Assembly (NCBI GenBank): GCA_031119205.1
Contig: JAVHYF010000031.1
Location: 1-45,379 of the forward strand
DNA from: Moraxellaceae bacterium
GTDB lineage: Bacteria; Pseudomonadota; Gammaproteobacteria; Burkholderiales; Rhodocyclaceae
DNA: 45,379 bases
Direction of reading: 5' to 3'
Part shown: positions 44,515 to 45,379 of the stretch, piece after piece
Layout of the letters: each line of letters begins with the position of its first letter
How positions within the stretch are numbered: position 1 is the first letter of the stretch
The notes under the pieces: generated by a model
What the model saw: only the letters and a program-made list of their open reading frames with translations
Database searches by the model: none
Told to the model about the DNA's origin: nothing
Made by a program: the position numbers and the translations under genes

Positions 44515-45132
44515 ATGTACACCCTCTATTATTGGCCGACGCCCAACGGGCAGAAGGTCTCCCTCATGCTGGAAGAGCTGGGCGTCACCTATGAGGTGAA
44601 GCCGGTCAATATCGGTCGTGGCGATCAGTTCGCCGCTGACTTCCTGGCACTCAACCCGAATCACAAGATCCCGGTGCTGGTCGACAGCAACGGCCCCGAA
44701 GGCAAGCCGATCACCCTGGTGGAGTCCGGCGCGATCCTGCTCTACCTGGCCGGCAAGTACGGCCGTTTCCTCGCCGACGATGTGCGCGGCAAATACGAAG
44801 CCCTGCAGTGGCTGATGTTCCAGATGGGCTCGGTCGGCCCGATGCTGGGGCAGGCGCACCATTTCCTGCGTGCCCAGCAGGTCGTGCCTTATGGCGTGGC
44901 CCGCTACGTCAGTGAAAGCCGGCGCATCTACGGTGTGCTGGAGTCACGCCTGCAGGACGAGGAGTGGCTGGCCAGCGACGAGTACTCGGTGGCCGACATC
45001 GCCACCTGGCCGTGGATCCACCGGCATGCCATGCACCAGGCGAAGCTGGTGGATTTCCCCGGTGTGAAGGACTGGTATGAACGTATCGCCAAGCGCCCGG
45101 CCGTCCGGCGCATGCTGAAGGTGCAGGGCTGA
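44515..45132 (+). CDS. glutathione S-transferase, YfcG/Nu-class-like
   Basis: 205 residues. The N-terminal thioredoxin-like domain begins MYTLYYWPTPNGQKVSLMLEE and has the glutathione-binding NPNHKIPVLVD and ESGAILLYLA. The all-helical C-terminal domain includes WLMFQMGSVGPMLGQAHHF and YSVADIATWPW, both typical of the YfcG/YghU group, which acts as glutathione-dependent disulfide-bond oxidoreductase or peroxidase. The ATG at 44515 is chosen over longer in-frame extension because it gives the family start and has GGAG about nine bases upstream. A TACACT at about 44472 may be part of its promoter. Confidence 0.9.
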   Translation: MYTLYYWPTPNGQKVSLMLEELGVTYEVKPVNIGRGDQFAADFLALNPNHKIPVLVDSNGPEGKPITLVESGAILLYLAGKYGRFLADDVRGKYEALQWLMFQMGSVGPMLGQAHHFLRAQQVVPYGVARYVSESRRIYGVLESRLQDEEWLASDEYSVADIATWPWIHRHAMHQAKLVDFPGVKDWYERIAKRPAVRRMLKVQG

Positions 45133-45143
45133 CGCGGGGTCTC

Positions 45144-45379
45144 ATGCTGTCTGGCGACATCGAAGTCATCCACTGCCTGCCCAAGGCCCCGGCGCGGCCG
45201 ACGCCGCTGCTGTTCATCCATGGCGCCTACGCGGGTGCCTGGCAGTGGGCTGACAATTTCCTGCCGTACTTTGCCGAGCAAGGCTGGGCTGCTTACGCGC
45301 TGTCCCTGTCCGGGCACGGTGCCAGTCGCGGCCGGGCCCACCTCGATGTGCTGAGCATCGAGAACTACGTCGACGACGT
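45144..45379 (+). CDS. alpha/beta hydrolase, truncated by the window end
   Basis: 78 codons are visible, beginning ATG at 45144, 11 bases after the GST stop, and still open at the last base. The translation has LLFIHGAYAGAWQW, the oxyanion HG motif of alpha/beta hydrolases, then a YFAEQGWAAYALSLSGHG block where the second strand and SGHG turn are expected. The nucleophile Ser and the rest lie beyond the window. It is probably co-transcribed with the GST gene; the substrate cannot be told. Confidence 0.75.
   Translation, partial: MLSGDIEVIHCLPKAPARPTPLLFIHGAYAGAWQWADNFLPYFAEQGWAAYALSLSGHGASRGRAHLDVLSIENYVDD

Overview
The window is GC-rich chromosomal DNA with the dense, short-spaced gene layout of a Gram-negative proteobacterium. 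A betaproteobacterium, perhaps of the Rhodocyclales/Burkholderiales type, is the best guess. This rests on hemE next to priA, argH divergent from an AlgZ/AlgR-type pair, ubiB, comM, a PEP-CTERM protein, and a manganese riboswitch in front of a GDT1-family exporter. Species cannot be named from the sequence. No tRNA, rRNA, insertion sequence, phage gene or CRISPR array was seen.

185-15700: iron acquisition. After a Tat-exported esterase and a cytochrome b561 comes a forward run of eleven genes. They are an MFS exporter, isochorismate synthase (entC), DHB-AMP ligase (entE), stand-alone isochorismatase (entB-like), stand-alone aryl carrier protein, a C-A-PCP-TE NRPS (entF-like), DHB dehydrogenase (entA), a binding protein, permease and ATPase for ferric-siderophore uptake, and a second, cytoplasmic esterase. 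The NRPS specificity residues read as the EntF serine code, so the predicted product is a DHB-serine catecholate of the enterobactin type. Most junctions are 1-4 base overlaps. A Fur-like half site lies upstream.

15736-26665: a triple-PAS histidine kinase, a secreted dienelactone-hydrolase-like protein, ubiB, an unrecognised lipoprotein, hemE, a 427-base gap holding a cluster of DnaA-box-like 9-mers, priA, and a small PEP-CTERM protein.

26860-35353: a chemoreceptor with a clear terminator, ilvA (TTG start coupled to a small membrane protein), comM, a heparinase II/III-like secreted protein, a GDT1-family manganese exporter behind a yybP-ykoY riboswitch, and the monothiol glutaredoxin grxD with a terminator.

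35426-41105 (all reverse strand): a tight four-gene unit encodes a Tat-type secreted Cys-containing protein, a PqqD-like protein, an HPr-kinase-related kinase and a nucleotidyltransferase. It matches the poorly understood 'HPr-rel-A' arrangement and is the best candidate here for an undescribed system. Beside it are a fructosamine-kinase family protein, a Ser/Thr kinase fused to a cyclic-nucleotide-binding domain, and a DUF1304 membrane protein.

41132-45379: argH, divergent from a LytS/AlgZ-type sensor and LytTR response regulator, then a GST-like protein and a truncated alpha/beta hydrolase running off the end.
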